The position numbers and the translations under genes are program-made. Of a stretch of 64,000 nucleotides of DNA, positions 28,161 through 36,990 are shown one piece after another. The stretch is from Spirosoma panaciterrae DSM 21099 (lineage in GTDB: Bacteria; Bacteroidota; Bacteroidia; Cytophagales; Spirosomataceae): the NCBI RefSeq assembly GCF_000374025.1, contig NZ_KB893179.1, forward strand, positions 62,001 to 126,000, read 5' to 3'. Numbering within the stretch: the first letter of the stretch is position 1; each line of letters begins with the position of its first letter. The notes beneath the pieces were generated by a model. That model was not told the origin of the DNA. It ran no database searches and was given only the letters and a program-made list of their open reading frames with translations.

Positions 28161-28510
28161 AGCTTTATATTACGCATTTTCATTGAGAAGCTGTTTACGT
28201 TAGCTGATGGCTGTTTATTCATTCGCCTAAGATGAGCAATCCAGCCGAAACTTGTACTGATGCCATCGTTCGTAATCTTTAGCCAGTTTCCAGTGGCTCT
28301 CTAACCGGCTCATTGGTATCTATTACCATTGATGAACAACCAACGCATCATTGGCGGTTTGCTGGAAGGGCTCAATGCTTTCGCGTCGGAGATACGGTAC
28401 GTTGGACATAAATGCGTTTTTTTATACTTTACCATCCAGAGGCTATCAGGTTGAAGGTATAAGGTTGCTTTACCCAACTTAATTACAGGCGTCAAACTTC
28501 CCCTCTTACG
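28161..28510. other. 350-base gap without a recognised gene
   Basis: This is the divergent gap between the small membrane protein gene and the histidine kinase gene, so it must hold promoters for both, but I find no full TTG-N20-TAnnTTTG match. A 40-codon frame (28332-28454) opens with an ATG but matches nothing I know. There is no strong hairpin. Confidence 0.4.
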
Positions 28511-29986
28511 ATGACTCAACTCGATCAACAGGTTGCCAGCCGACTGACCCGATTTTATGTAATCGCCCTCATGGTCATTGCGATGCTATCGCTGGGAGGG
28601 CTTTGGTTTATCAAACGTACGTTGAGCAATCATTATGACGATGGGCGGATAGTCAACGTAGCCGGGCGACAACGAATGCTTAGTCAGCGGCTTACCAAAC
28701 TGGCCATTCTGAGGGCTGAAGGTATTGAAGCAACGGATACCGCTTCGTTCGATTCATTGCTACGCGACTGGCATCAAACCCACAATCAGCTACGAGGAGG
28801 AAAATTACAGATGGAAAAAGAGTATGCTGTCCGGAAAAGTGCGACCCTCGACAGCATGTTCGACCATATCGAGCCGTATTTCCAGGCTATGTATCAAGGC
28901 TTTAACCGAATCAATGCATCACAATCACCACCTGCCGAACATAAAAAGGCCTTACAGGTAGTTCTTCAGAACGAGTTGTCGTTTTTGCAGCAAATGAACG
29001 ACATCGTTTTTCAATTCGATACCGAAAGCGTTGAGCGCGTCCGTACACTCGAACGAATTGAATGGCTACTGACAGCCTGCACCTTGTTAACTCTATTGAT
29101 TGAGGGGTTATTCATTTTTCGACCCGTCGTCAATCACACAAAAGCCGTTATCAGCCGACTGGCGAGGTCCGAACAGTCGTTACAACGCACAAACCAGCGA
29201 CTGGAAATTACGAACCACGCATTGGAAGCAACGAACCAGAACCTGGCTTTTACGAACCAAAAACTACTGGATACGCAACAGGAATTGGTGCGCACTACAG
29301 AAGAAAAATATCAGCTTATCCGGGCCGAAGATCGGGTCCGTTCGGCAGCGCTATTGGAAGGCCAGGAAGAAGAAAGACGTCGGTTTGCCCGCGAACTGCA
29401 TGATGGCATCGGCCAGATGCTGACCGGCATAAAACTCCACGCCGAAAAGCTAAAATCCAGCTCAATGGACGATGATAAACAACGTCAGCGGTTTGCCGAG
29501 CTTTGCGATCTTATCGCCGACATTATTCAGACTACGCGTCAGGTATCGTACAATCTGATGCCCTCTACCCTCAGCGATTTCGGGTTAGGACCAACCCTAC
29601 AGTTATTGGCCGAACAGACCACTCGTTCGTCGGGCATCGATATTGTGTTTAACGGCCCCCACGATGCTGCCCGATTAAGCCCCACAATGGAGATCAGTTT
29701 GTATCGTATTGCACAGGAAGCGCTGCACAATGCCGTAAAATATGCCAATGCACAAACGATTCGTATCCATCTTCAACAGGATCGGCATAAATTAGTGCTT
29801 TCTGTGCAGGACGATGGCAAGGGCTTCACACCGAAAGCGGTTCGTTCTATGGAAAACTCATCGCTGATCGTCAATGGTCTGGAGAATATGCGGACCCGCG
29901 CCCAACTTCTTGATGGAACGTTGACGATCAGGTCTAAACCCAAAAAAGGAACAACCGTCGAGGTAATCATCAACCTGATAAACTAA
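28511..29986 (+). CDS. Sensor histidine kinase with PilJ/NarX-type sensor region
   Basis: A 491-residue inner-membrane kinase. Two membrane spans (about 17-33 and 186-203) enclose a periplasmic helical domain that opens with NVAGRQRMLSQRL (49-61), which resembles the nitrate-binding P-box of NarX and the PilJ N-terminal domain. A coiled coil with repeated TNQ words (about 213-275) leads to a HisKA_3 dimerisation domain, with the phosphorylated His297 in FARELHDGIGQML. The ATPase domain has EALHNAVKYA and DDGKGF. It pairs with the NarL-type regulator 20 bases downstream. The ligand is not proven; no nitrate enzymes are nearby. Confidence 0.9.
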   Translation: MTQLDQQVASRLTRFYVIALMVIAMLSLGGLWFIKRTLSNHYDDGRIVNVAGRQRMLSQRLTKLAILRAEGIEATDTASFDSLLRDWHQTHNQLRGGKLQMEKEYAVRKSATLDSMFDHIEPYFQAMYQGFNRINASQSPPAEHKKALQVVLQNELSFLQQMNDIVFQFDTESVERVRTLERIEWLLTACTLLTLLIEGLFIFRPVVNHTKAVISRLARSEQSLQRTNQRLEITNHALEATNQNLAFTNQKLLDTQQELVRTTEEKYQLIRAEDRVRSAALLEGQEEERRRFARELHDGIGQMLTGIKLHAEKLKSSSMDDDKQRQRFAELCDLIADIIQTTRQVSYNLMPSTLSDFGLGPTLQLLAEQTTRSSGIDIVFNGPHDAARLSPTMEISLYRIAQEALHNAVKYANAQTIRIHLQQDRHKLVLSVQDDGKGFTPKAVRSMENSSLIVNGLENMRTRAQLLDGTLTIRSKPKKGTTVEVIINLIN

Positions 29987-30005
29987 AACCGTAAACCTTA
30001 ATGCT

Positions 30006-30680
30006 ATGTCGATACGTGTTCTTGTCACCGACGACCACTCTGTAGTCCGAAAAGGAATTCGGATGCTCCTGGAAGACGAGCCTGACATTCAGATCGTTGG
30101 CGAGGCATCCGATGGCGATGAAGCCGTTGCTCTACTGTCGGGCGTCGATACGGATGTCTTACTGCTCGACATTACCATGCCCCGCATGTCGGGCATCGAT
30201 ACGCTGAAGGTTGTATCCGAAAAGTACCCCAGGGTGCGGACGCTGCTATTCAGTATGCACAACAATCCCGACTATATTCTGAAAGCTGTTCAGCATGGGG
30301 CTGCTGGCTATCTGCTAAAAGATACGGGGCAGGAAGAAATTTTAAAGGCCGTTCGGACCGTGGTCGATGGGGATTTGTACTATCCTCCGAACGCGTCATC
30401 GGTTATTATCCGCCATCTGGTACTCCCCAATTCAATTCAACGAAAACATGAAGTAAGTACCAGTCAGCCTAAAGGCCCCTCCATCTGGAACAGAATTACG
30501 GCTCGGGAAGCCCAGATTCTGACCTGCCTGATCGACGGTATGAGTAGTCCCGAAATTGCGGATCGATTTGGCATCAGCCCCAACACCGTAGCCAACCAAC
30601 GGGCCAGCATTATCCGCAAAGTGGGAGTAAAAAATACCGTTGACCTAATCCGAATTGCCCTGGAAGATAAAACCCGATAA
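30006..30680 (+). CDS. NarL/FixJ-family response regulator
   Basis: A 224-residue DNA-binding regulator. The receiver domain (1-120) has the acidic pair DD at 9-10, the phosphorylated Asp55 in VLLLDITMP and a lysine in YLLKDTG. A linker of about 30 residues leads to a LuxR-type helix-turn-helix (about 160-212) with ITAREAQILTCLIDGMSSPE and FGISPNTVANQRASII. It is the partner of the upstream kinase (20-base gap). Targets are unknown. It is convergent with the next gene, eight bases apart, with no obvious terminator between them. Confidence 0.93.
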   Translation: MSIRVLVTDDHSVVRKGIRMLLEDEPDIQIVGEASDGDEAVALLSGVDTDVLLLDITMPRMSGIDTLKVVSEKYPRVRTLLFSMHNNPDYILKAVQHGAAGYLLKDTGQEEILKAVRTVVDGDLYYPPNASSVIIRHLVLPNSIQRKHEVSTSQPKGPSIWNRITAREAQILTCLIDGMSSPEIADRFGISPNTVANQRASIIRKVGVKNTVDLIRIALEDKTR

Positions 30681-30687
30681 CCAGTCC

Positions 30688-31857
30688 TTAGACTTTAATA
30701 ATGACATTTTTACGGTAGAGCCACCACAAAATACCGAACCAGATCAACACAAAAGTCAGCGCTCCGGCCAGTGAGGCATTGGTTGGATCTGTAAAAGGAA
30801 CAGCAATAAAAGTTCGGTAGAGATAGTCTTTCAGACCAACTTCGGTTCCGTCGGGCTTTGCTACATGGATTAAATTCATGATGCGTGGAATCAGCCCCGA
30901 CAAAAAGAAGACCGTGATGGCATTCACCCCAAACGCTACAAACGGCAAGATAGCCCAGCGGTAATGCTGCGCTTTAGCCTGCCCGTCAATCAGCCAGTAG
31001 CATAACGCCAGAACCAACATGGCCAATCCTCCCGCCAGAAGTACATACGAACTGGTCCACAGCGCTTTGTTGATTGGAAAGAACCCGTTCCAGATTAACC
31101 CTCCAAACAGGGTCAGGCAACCAACGGCGAAAAGCCAGGCTGCTTTTTCGGATACGGCCCGATTGGCTTTTAGCCAGTTTCCCGTCAACATACCCAGTAT
31201 ACCTGTTCCTATGGCAGGAACTGTACTGAACAGCCCTTCGGGATCCCACACTTTGGCCGGTTTATAGACATGAGCAGGAGTCAGGATAATACGGTCCAGC
31301 CAGGCTGCCAGATTTGTCTCAGGTTCCAGATTGGCGTAACCCACGCCCGGTACGGGGATCAACGTCATCGCTAGCCAATACCCGACCAGTAGGCTACACA
31401 AAATATACACTTGCTGCCGATGGGTGGTTTTTAAAAAGATCAGCGAACAGACCAGATAGACGATAGCGATCCGCTGCAATACACCCAGAATACGAACCGT
31501 CGAGATATCGAATCTTGGGAAAAAATTCAGGAACAACCCCAGCAGAAACAGGGTGATGCTACGCTTCACTATTTTTTGAATAGCCCCCTTACCCGCGCCT
31601 GCCTTGCCTCCCAGTGCAAACGTAATAGAAACCCCAACGATAAACAGGAAGAAAGGGAAGATCAGGTCGGTAGGTGTCCAGCCATTCCAGGTAGCATGTT
31701 CAAGTGGTGCGTATATATGCCCCCAATCGCCTGGATTATTCACCAAAATCATGGCTGCGACCGTAAGGCCGCGAAAAAAATCGAGTGAAAGCAACCGATT
31801 TGAGCCCGTTTGTTTTGCAGAATTGGCCGAGTCGGTCAGGGCAGGTTTTACGTACAT
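30688..31857 (-). CDS. DUF5009/HGSNAT-like multipass acyltransferase-family protein
   Basis: A 389-residue integral membrane protein with about ten spans. The start RLLSLDFFRGLTVAAMILVN and the following FFLFIVGVSITFALGGKAG are the hallmark of proteins related to heparan-alpha-glucosaminide N-acetyltransferase. In bacteria such proteins probably acylate sugars across the membrane; the exact substrate is not known. The loop with NPGDWGHIYAPLEHATWNGW between spans 1 and 2 is typical and holds the conserved histidine. A TACCTTTA box about 20 bases upstream resembles a -7 element. Confidence 0.85.
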   Translation of the reverse strand: MYVKPALTDSANSAKQTGSNRLLSLDFFRGLTVAAMILVNNPGDWGHIYAPLEHATWNGWTPTDLIFPFFLFIVGVSITFALGGKAGAGKGAIQKIVKRSITLFLLGLFLNFFPRFDISTVRILGVLQRIAIVYLVCSLIFLKTTHRQQVYILCSLLVGYWLAMTLIPVPGVGYANLEPETNLAAWLDRIILTPAHVYKPAKVWDPEGLFSTVPAIGTGILGMLTGNWLKANRAVSEKAAWLFAVGCLTLFGGLIWNGFFPINKALWTSSYVLLAGGLAMLVLALCYWLIDGQAKAQHYRWAILPFVAFGVNAITVFFLSGLIPRIMNLIHVAKPDGTEVGLKDYLYRTFIAVPFTDPTNASLAGALTFVLIWFGILWWLYRKNVIIKV

Positions 31858-31924
31858 CGTTAAAAAGAATAGCTAGCTAAAGGTAAAGCAAAAAGCGGGG
31901 AAAAATACATAACCTTAGGCCCAA

Positions 31925-32698
31925 TCAACCAAACACTTTGGCCAGCTTTTTTTCCAGATCTTTTTCGAGTTTCAACAGCCCTTCTGTGTTGGGCAGGTAG
32001 GTGAGTGCCCTGTGATGCCGTAAATCGAACGGAATATCAGCTACTGACTGCGTAATAGGAATAACCAGTTTCCCCAGCGTATGCGCCACTCCGGTTTCGT
32101 AAAACACATTCGGATTGCGATCCGTAAAATCGGTAATCACCACCTGGGCCGTGAAAATCAGATCGAAAACGTCCTGGATCAGAATGCTGTTATCCCAGAT
32201 ATCGTCGGCCCGCTGGCAATCAATCTTCAGTTTGGCGCACACATTCCGAATAGCCGTGTATGTTCCCGAAAAACGGTTTTCGAACGGCATCATGACCGCC
32301 AGCGAATTACTATCGATGGGTTTATCCGGAATTCGAAACACATCGGGCGCAAAAGTTATAACCCGATCTGGAACACTAGCCTGAATGGTCGACACAAAAT
32401 CAGGAGCGATACGGGTACTTCGCCCCAACAATGCCTTCTTGGTTTCAATAAACCGCTCTATTTCATACAAATTGCTAATACTCTCACTCATTAATTTAGA
32501 GAGTACCTGTAAGCTATTCCCCTCATAATCATCATCTTTAAAATCCAGACTGCGTAACAGACGCGGATGATCTTCGATCAGTTCCAGGCTGTCGGTCAGA
32601 TAACCGACTTTGATCCAGTCTGACTTTGTAAAGTGATCGACAATAAACTCATGTAAGGCAAATAATCGAAGCGTTTTCTGTTTGTTCTGTCTGGTCAT
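31925..32698 (-). CDS. TIR/nucleoside deoxyribosyltransferase-like protein with extra N-terminal domain
   Basis: A 257-residue soluble protein. Residues 132-257 form a Rossmann-like domain related to nucleoside 2-deoxyribosyltransferases and TIR-like NAD hydrolases: LAVMMPFENRFSGTYTAIR, CQRADDIWDN, VVITDFTDRNPNVFYETG with the likely catalytic Glu201, then AHTLGKLVIPITQ and IPFDLRHHRAL. Residues 1-90 are a separate helical domain (LRLFALHEFIVDHF, LIEDHPRLLRSLDFKDDDY) that reminds me of small adaptor domains fused to effectors in bacterial conflict systems; I cannot verify that. It could act on NAD or nucleotides in phage defence or signalling, or be a plain salvage enzyme. The AT-rich upstream gap contains an inverted repeat. 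It stands apart from its neighbours. Confidence 0.72.
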   Translation of the reverse strand: MTRQNKQKTLRLFALHEFIVDHFTKSDWIKVGYLTDSLELIEDHPRLLRSLDFKDDDYEGNSLQVLSKLMSESISNLYEIERFIETKKALLGRSTRIAPDFVSTIQASVPDRVITFAPDVFRIPDKPIDSNSLAVMMPFENRFSGTYTAIRNVCAKLKIDCQRADDIWDNSILIQDVFDLIFTAQVVITDFTDRNPNVFYETGVAHTLGKLVIPITQSVADIPFDLRHHRALTYLPNTEGLLKLEKDLEKKLAKVFG

Positions 32699-32713
32699 CT
32701 TTCTAACAATTAC

Positions 32714-32773
32714 CCATTATAATATAACTACAATATATTTTATGCAAGTATATTCAAAAACTATATTATAACA
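32714..32773. promoter_or_regulatory. AT-rich inverted repeat in the divergent gap
   Basis: TTATAATATA and its exact complement TATATTATAA lie about 38 bases apart within a very AT-rich stretch directly upstream of the TIR-like gene. It could be an operator pair for that gene or a cruciform. Coordinates of the outer ends are approximate within a few bases. Confidence 0.35.
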
Positions 32774-32926
32774 GGTACTGAGCCTACACTTTAAATTTTT
32801 TCGTGTGTTTTGATGAAGCCTTTTTATCTACTACAGGCTGTTCATTTCATCGGTGTAAAATGGCTATTTATGATCTATATAGGCCATTCTATCGGTCTTT
32901 TTACATTAAAAAGGCTGAATGTGCTC

Positions 32927-32934
32927 TATATTTG
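32927..32934 (+). promoter_or_regulatory. Candidate -7 box of the DUF7010-like gene
   Basis: TATATTTG matches TAnnTTTG 33 bases before the ATG at 32968. The open frame upstream of it, to 32803, would be untranslated leader or spacer. Confidence 0.4.
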
Positions 32935-32967
32935 GTAGTGCGATTAGTTAAAGAGCGCTTGAATCAA

Positions 32968-33555
32968 ATGGATTTTAACCAGGACTTATTAAATCAGAAA
33001 CGGCAGTTTTTCGTCAGTGCAAATGCGGGAATTTCTTTACCAGTGGCCGGAGCTATCTACTGGGCGGCCTTAGCCGTTGCAGGCTTTTACTTAAAACCTA
33101 ATCAATGGACATTTGTAGCTTACTGTACCAGTGGCTTACTTTTTCCATTAGGGCTTGCCCTGCAAAAGCCATTTAAGGCAAATTTGATGGTAAAAAATCC
33201 CTTATCAGGGCTGATCCCTTACGCCCTTTTTTCCATGATGTTGAGCTGGGGTATTACTATCCCGGCCAGCAGTATCGACAAATCGCTGGTACCCTTGTGT
33301 CTGGCAATTGGTATGGGCATACACTGGCCCATTATTGGCTGGGTATATTCCAGTAAAGTATGCCAGCTCCATGCCCTGCTCAGAACGATACTCGTAGTCG
33401 CTTGCTGGTATTTACTTCCTGACGACCGCTTTACAATACTTCCTTTAGTTGTTTCGGCGCTTTATGTACTAACTGTGATTGGGTTAAAAATTGAGGTTAA
33501 CCAGGCCAGGAAACAGGTCAGCCTTGGGTCGTCTTTAACCCTGATTACGCCCTGA
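32968..33555 (+). CDS. DUF7010-like membrane protein
   Basis: A 195-residue integral membrane protein with about six spans, opening with MDFNQDLLNQKRQFFVSANA, then a helix SLPVAGAIYWAALAVAGFYL. The pattern of a short charged N-terminal helix followed by six hydrophobic segments resembles the DUF7010 family; the function is unknown. The frame continues upstream to 32803, but that part is AT-rich, low in typical residues and overlaps a predicted promoter box, so I chose the ATG at 32968. A terminator follows. Confidence 0.7.
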   Translation: MDFNQDLLNQKRQFFVSANAGISLPVAGAIYWAALAVAGFYLKPNQWTFVAYCTSGLLFPLGLALQKPFKANLMVKNPLSGLIPYALFSMMLSWGITIPASSIDKSLVPLCLAIGMGIHWPIIGWVYSSKVCQLHALLRTILVVACWYLLPDDRFTILPLVVSALYVLTVIGLKIEVNQARKQVSLGSSLTLITP

Positions 33556-33576
33556 AAGGCCATACCAATAAATATA

Positions 33577-33611
33577 AAAAAGCTCCTCCTTATGCAGAGA
33601 GGGGCTTTTTA
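33577..33611. terminator. Bidirectional terminator
   Basis: AAAAAGCTCCTC (33577-33588) pairs at 11 of 12 positions with GAGGGGCTTTTT (33599-33610). It lies between the convergent DUF7010-like and nagB-like genes. Confidence 0.85.
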
Positions 33612-33625
33612 TTGACTTTATTTTC

Positions 33626-35599
33626 TTAGAAGCGCCAGCGAACAAAGGCTTCCATGGCTTCGTATTCGGCAAGGCCGAGTCGGTTGTAAAGACCGGCGGT
33701 GGCACTGTTTCGTTCTTCGGCCCGTTGCCAGAACTCCCGCGAGTCGGTACCCTGATACACCACGCCATCTTTCTGCGACTGGTGTTTGAAAATACCCAAC
33801 CGCTTTTTCATTACCTGATCGGGCGACATGGGTACGGCCATTTCGATTTCGTGAATATCCCACTCGGCCCAGGCACCTCGGTAGAGCCATACCCAGCAGT
33901 CTTTCATGAAATTCTTATGCTTCAGACGGCGAACCGCTTCCATAACCGCATCCAGACAAACTTTGTGTGTACCGTGTGGGTCGGCCAGATCACCAGCCGC
34001 GTAGATTTGATGAGGCTTAATTTTTTCGATCAAGTCCATCGTAATCTTAATATCTTCTTCGCTGATCGGCTTTTTCGCTACCGTTCCGGTTTCGTAGAAA
34101 GGCATATTCATAAAATGCGCATTCTCGACCGGGATACCCACAAACCGACAGGTCGATTTGGCTTCACCCATTCGAATAAGTCCTTTTACATAACGTACTT
34201 CGGGGGTATCAACTTCACTGTCTTTTTTCTCGCGCAACGAAGCAGCCGCATCATGGAAAATCCGGGTGGCTTCGGGGCTATTGATACCAAACTTCGCGTT
34301 AAAATCAACCACATAGTCGGCAAAACGCAGGGCTTCGTCATCCGCTACTGCAATGTTGCCCGAGGTCTGATAGCCTATGTGAACTTCATGCCCCTGATCG
34401 CGCAGACGCTGGAACGTACCGCCCATCGAAATAATGTCGTCGTCGGGGTGCGGGCTGAAAATCAGGCAACGCTTATGCGCCGGTAATGCCCGTTCAGGAC
34501 GGTTGGTATCGTCGGCATTCGGCTTTCCGCCGGGCCAGCCCGTAATGGTATGCTGAAGCTGATTGAAAACGTCGATATTGATGTCGTAAGCCTGACCATA
34601 CTGGGCCAGCAGGTCGCTCATCCCGTTGTCGTTGTAATCCCGGTCGGTCAGTTTCAGAACGGGTTTTCCCAAGGTCAATGAAAGATGGGTGACCGCCTTT
34701 TTCTTCATTTTGTTGTCCCAAACAACCGAATCCACCAACCAGGGTGTTTTCATGCGGGTCAACTCCGACGCAGCTGCTTCGTCGATCACAAACAAGGAGT
34801 TTGGATGCGTTTGCAGGTACGATGCAGGGTTCAGTTCCGTAACAAGACCTTCTACAGCACCTCGAATAACAGGAGCTTTACGCTCACCCCAGGCTAACAA
34901 TACGACTCGCCGGGCGCTCAAAATACTCGCTACCCCCATCGTAATGGCTTTTCGGGGCGTTTTGGCCAGGCCACCAAAATCGACCGATGCGGCTGCCCGC
35001 GTCGAGTTATCGAGCATCATCAAGCGGGTATGCGAGTTGATGAGCGACCCCGGTTCGTTGAATCCAATGTGGCCATTACCGCCAATACCCAGCAGCTGAA
35101 AATCCAGTCCACCCGCTGCTTCGATAGCGGCTTCGTACTGTTTTGAAAACTCTGCTACTTTATCGGTCCGAAGAGTTCCGTCGGGCACGTGGTAGTTTCC
35201 CTGTGGAATATCGACATGATCGAACAACTGCTCCCGCATAAACCGCCAGTAGCTTTGGATCGAATCGGGCTCCATTGGGTAGTACTCATCCAGATTGAAT
35301 GAAACTACGTTATGAAAGCTCAACCCTTCTTCCCGGTGCATCCGAATCAGTTCGGCATAGACCGTTTTAGGCGATGAGCCAGTTGCCAACCCCAATACGC
35401 AGGGTTTACCTTCGCTTTGCTTCTTGCGAATCAGATCAGCAATTTCCTGTGCCACAGCCCGCGATGCGTCTTTCGCATCAGCGTAGATATGGGTGGGAAT
35501 TTTTTCATACGTGATGGCCGATTGGATAGGGCCACCTGAGGGTGTTGCACTCGACGACAAGCCGTCTGGATTGTCGAGAATAGTTGACTCCGTGATCAT
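33626..35599 (-). CDS. NagB-like glucosamine-6-phosphate deaminase fused to a PIG-L deacetylase-like domain
   Basis: A 657-residue cytosolic fusion. Residues about 30-300 are NagB-like: LGLATGSSP, SFNLDEYYP at about 100-108 (catalytic Asp region) and GIGGNGHIGFNEPG at 171-184. Residues about 375-650 are a PIG-L/LmbE-type zinc deacetylase with the metal-binding HPDDD at 384-388 and LADPHGTHKVC near the end. NagB converts glucosamine-6-P to fructose-6-P plus ammonia; the PIG-L part could remove N-acetyl groups. The fusion is known in Bacteroidota. It is the last of three genes in one direction after a NUDIX-HTH regulator and a Gfo/Idh/MocA enzyme. Confidence 0.88.
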   Translation of the reverse strand: MITESTILDNPDGLSSSATPSGGPIQSAITYEKIPTHIYADAKDASRAVAQEIADLIRKKQSEGKPCVLGLATGSSPKTVYAELIRMHREEGLSFHNVVSFNLDEYYPMEPDSIQSYWRFMREQLFDHVDIPQGNYHVPDGTLRTDKVAEFSKQYEAAIEAAGGLDFQLLGIGGNGHIGFNEPGSLINSHTRLMMLDNSTRAAASVDFGGLAKTPRKAITMGVASILSARRVVLLAWGERKAPVIRGAVEGLVTELNPASYLQTHPNSLFVIDEAAASELTRMKTPWLVDSVVWDNKMKKKAVTHLSLTLGKPVLKLTDRDYNDNGMSDLLAQYGQAYDINIDVFNQLQHTITGWPGGKPNADDTNRPERALPAHKRCLIFSPHPDDDIISMGGTFQRLRDQGHEVHIGYQTSGNIAVADDEALRFADYVVDFNAKFGINSPEATRIFHDAAASLREKKDSEVDTPEVRYVKGLIRMGEAKSTCRFVGIPVENAHFMNMPFYETGTVAKKPISEEDIKITMDLIEKIKPHQIYAAGDLADPHGTHKVCLDAVMEAVRRLKHKNFMKDCWVWLYRGAWAEWDIHEIEMAVPMSPDQVMKKRLGIFKHQSQKDGVVYQGTDSREFWQRAEERNSATAGLYNRLGLAEYEAMEAFVRWRF

Positions 35600-35735
35600 G
35601 CGTTATGCGGAGAAAGATGGTTTAGCAGCCGCAAATGTCGCAAAATTTTAAGCAGTTTGCAGCACTCTTTGTGCTCAAGACTAAGTTTTTTAAATTTTTT
35701 AATAATTAAAACCACCTAATCGCTAGCGGGTTATC

Positions 35736-36893
35736 TTATCGGCGCGCCAGTTGGTCAGCGATTGTTGCCGTTTTCAGCGATTCCAGCCCATTCTCTTCCT
35801 GAATAATGCGATGCGTACCCGGATAGTGAATCGCCCGAAGCTGATCCTGAAACATGAGCCGGAGTAATTCACTGTAGATGTGCTGCTTTTCATCGCCAAA
35901 GCCAAAGCGAAGTTCGATCTGCTGATACGCATCGAAGGTTTTGTGGCGGCCGCGTAACGGTCTGTCTTTGCCACCTATATTGGCTGTAACGTTCAATTGT
36001 GCCCCCGGAAATAAGTCCATAAGCGCACGCGTCGTTTCTTCATCGACTGCACACCGCATAATCATCCGGGTTGGTACCCATTCGAACAGTGTAATATCGC
36101 CACGTTCGAAAAGGAGCCGCATTTCCTGCCGATCCATACGACCTGTCTGAGTAAACCCGTGATAGAAGTTAACTAGTTTCCGGCCGCTCTCGTCGTCACC
36201 ATATTCAACAATTGCCTGCACCTGATCTTCTAGGTCAGCGCTATGGGGTCGCTTTACTACCTGAGCCGCTTTAACAATACCTTCACCAAGCCATCCGGCA
36301 AACATGTCGAAGAAGTGGACGCCGTGCTCGATGAAAATACCTCCGCTTTTGCTACGGTCCCAGAACCAGTGTTCGGGAGAAAGCCCTTCATCGCCCGCAT
36401 AATTTTCGAAATACCCATGCAGAAAATCCCCCAGCAGTTTTTTATCGATCAGGTGCTTGATTCGGGCAAACATAGGATTGTATCGCTGCATCAGGTTCGT
36501 CACCATCAACAGCCCCTTTTGCCGGGCGGTATCGATCATTTCCTGCCCCTGTTCGGGATTCATAGCCAGCGGCTTCTCGCAGATCACGTGCTTGCCCGCA
36601 TTCAATGCCAGCATAGCCTGCTCATAATGCAGAAATGGGGGCGTAGCAATATAAACAATGTCGACCTCAGGATGATTGACCAGTTCCTCCAAACTACCAA
36701 GTTGTTCTGCCCCAAACCGTTTGGCAACCGTAGCTGCTTCCTCCCGCTTTGATCCGGCAATGGCAACCAGCCGGGCATGAAGGCCATCGGGGAAACCAAC
36801 CTGCAAAAACTGTTGAACGGCAAACAGGCCGAACCCACCCATTCCAATCACGCCAAGCCCTAACTCCTGCGCAGAATTTGCATTTGTGTCCAT
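35736..36893 (-). CDS. Gfo/Idh/MocA-family NAD(P)-dependent oxidoreductase
   Basis: About 385 residues. The Rossmann fingerprint GLGVIGMGGFGLFAVQQF is near the N-terminus, DIVYIATPPFLHYEQAMLAL follows, then the family motif CEKPLAM with the catalytic lysine. The substrate-binding half has EHWFWDRSKSGGIFIEHGVH with the histidine usual in sugar dehydrogenases of this family. The substrate is not known. The ATG at 36893 (MDTNANSAQ) gives the normal spacing to the Rossmann motif; the frame opens upstream at 36950. It lies 136 bases before nagB-like and 97 bases after the NUDIX gene, all in the same direction. Confidence 0.88.
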   Translation of the reverse strand: MDTNANSAQELGLGVIGMGGFGLFAVQQFLQVGFPDGLHARLVAIAGSKREEAATVAKRFGAEQLGSLEELVNHPEVDIVYIATPPFLHYEQAMLALNAGKHVICEKPLAMNPEQGQEMIDTARQKGLLMVTNLMQRYNPMFARIKHLIDKKLLGDFLHGYFENYAGDEGLSPEHWFWDRSKSGGIFIEHGVHFFDMFAGWLGEGIVKAAQVVKRPHSADLEDQVQAIVEYGDDESGRKLVNFYHGFTQTGRMDRQEMRLLFERGDITLFEWVPTRMIMRCAVDEETTRALMDLFPGAQLNVTANIGGKDRPLRGRHKTFDAYQQIELRFGFGDEKQHIYSELLRLMFQDQLRAIHYPGTHRIIQEENGLESLKTATIADQLARR

Positions 36894-36990
36894 ATAATCA
36901 TTGTTGTATTCATGGAAACAACTGCGCATTACGTATGAATGTTGGCTCACTCAGACCACGAGTTAGAGAGGGCTACTCACAGACAACCCG

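Noticed and set aside
28332-28454. A 40-codon frame in the gap before the histidine kinase gene
   Set aside because: Short, without similarity that I know; long enough to arise by chance.
33725-34486. A 253-codon open frame antisense to the NagB-PIG-L gene
   Set aside because: It is the mirror of strongly conserved coding sequence on the other strand (HPDDD and NagB motifs), and its translation resembles no protein.
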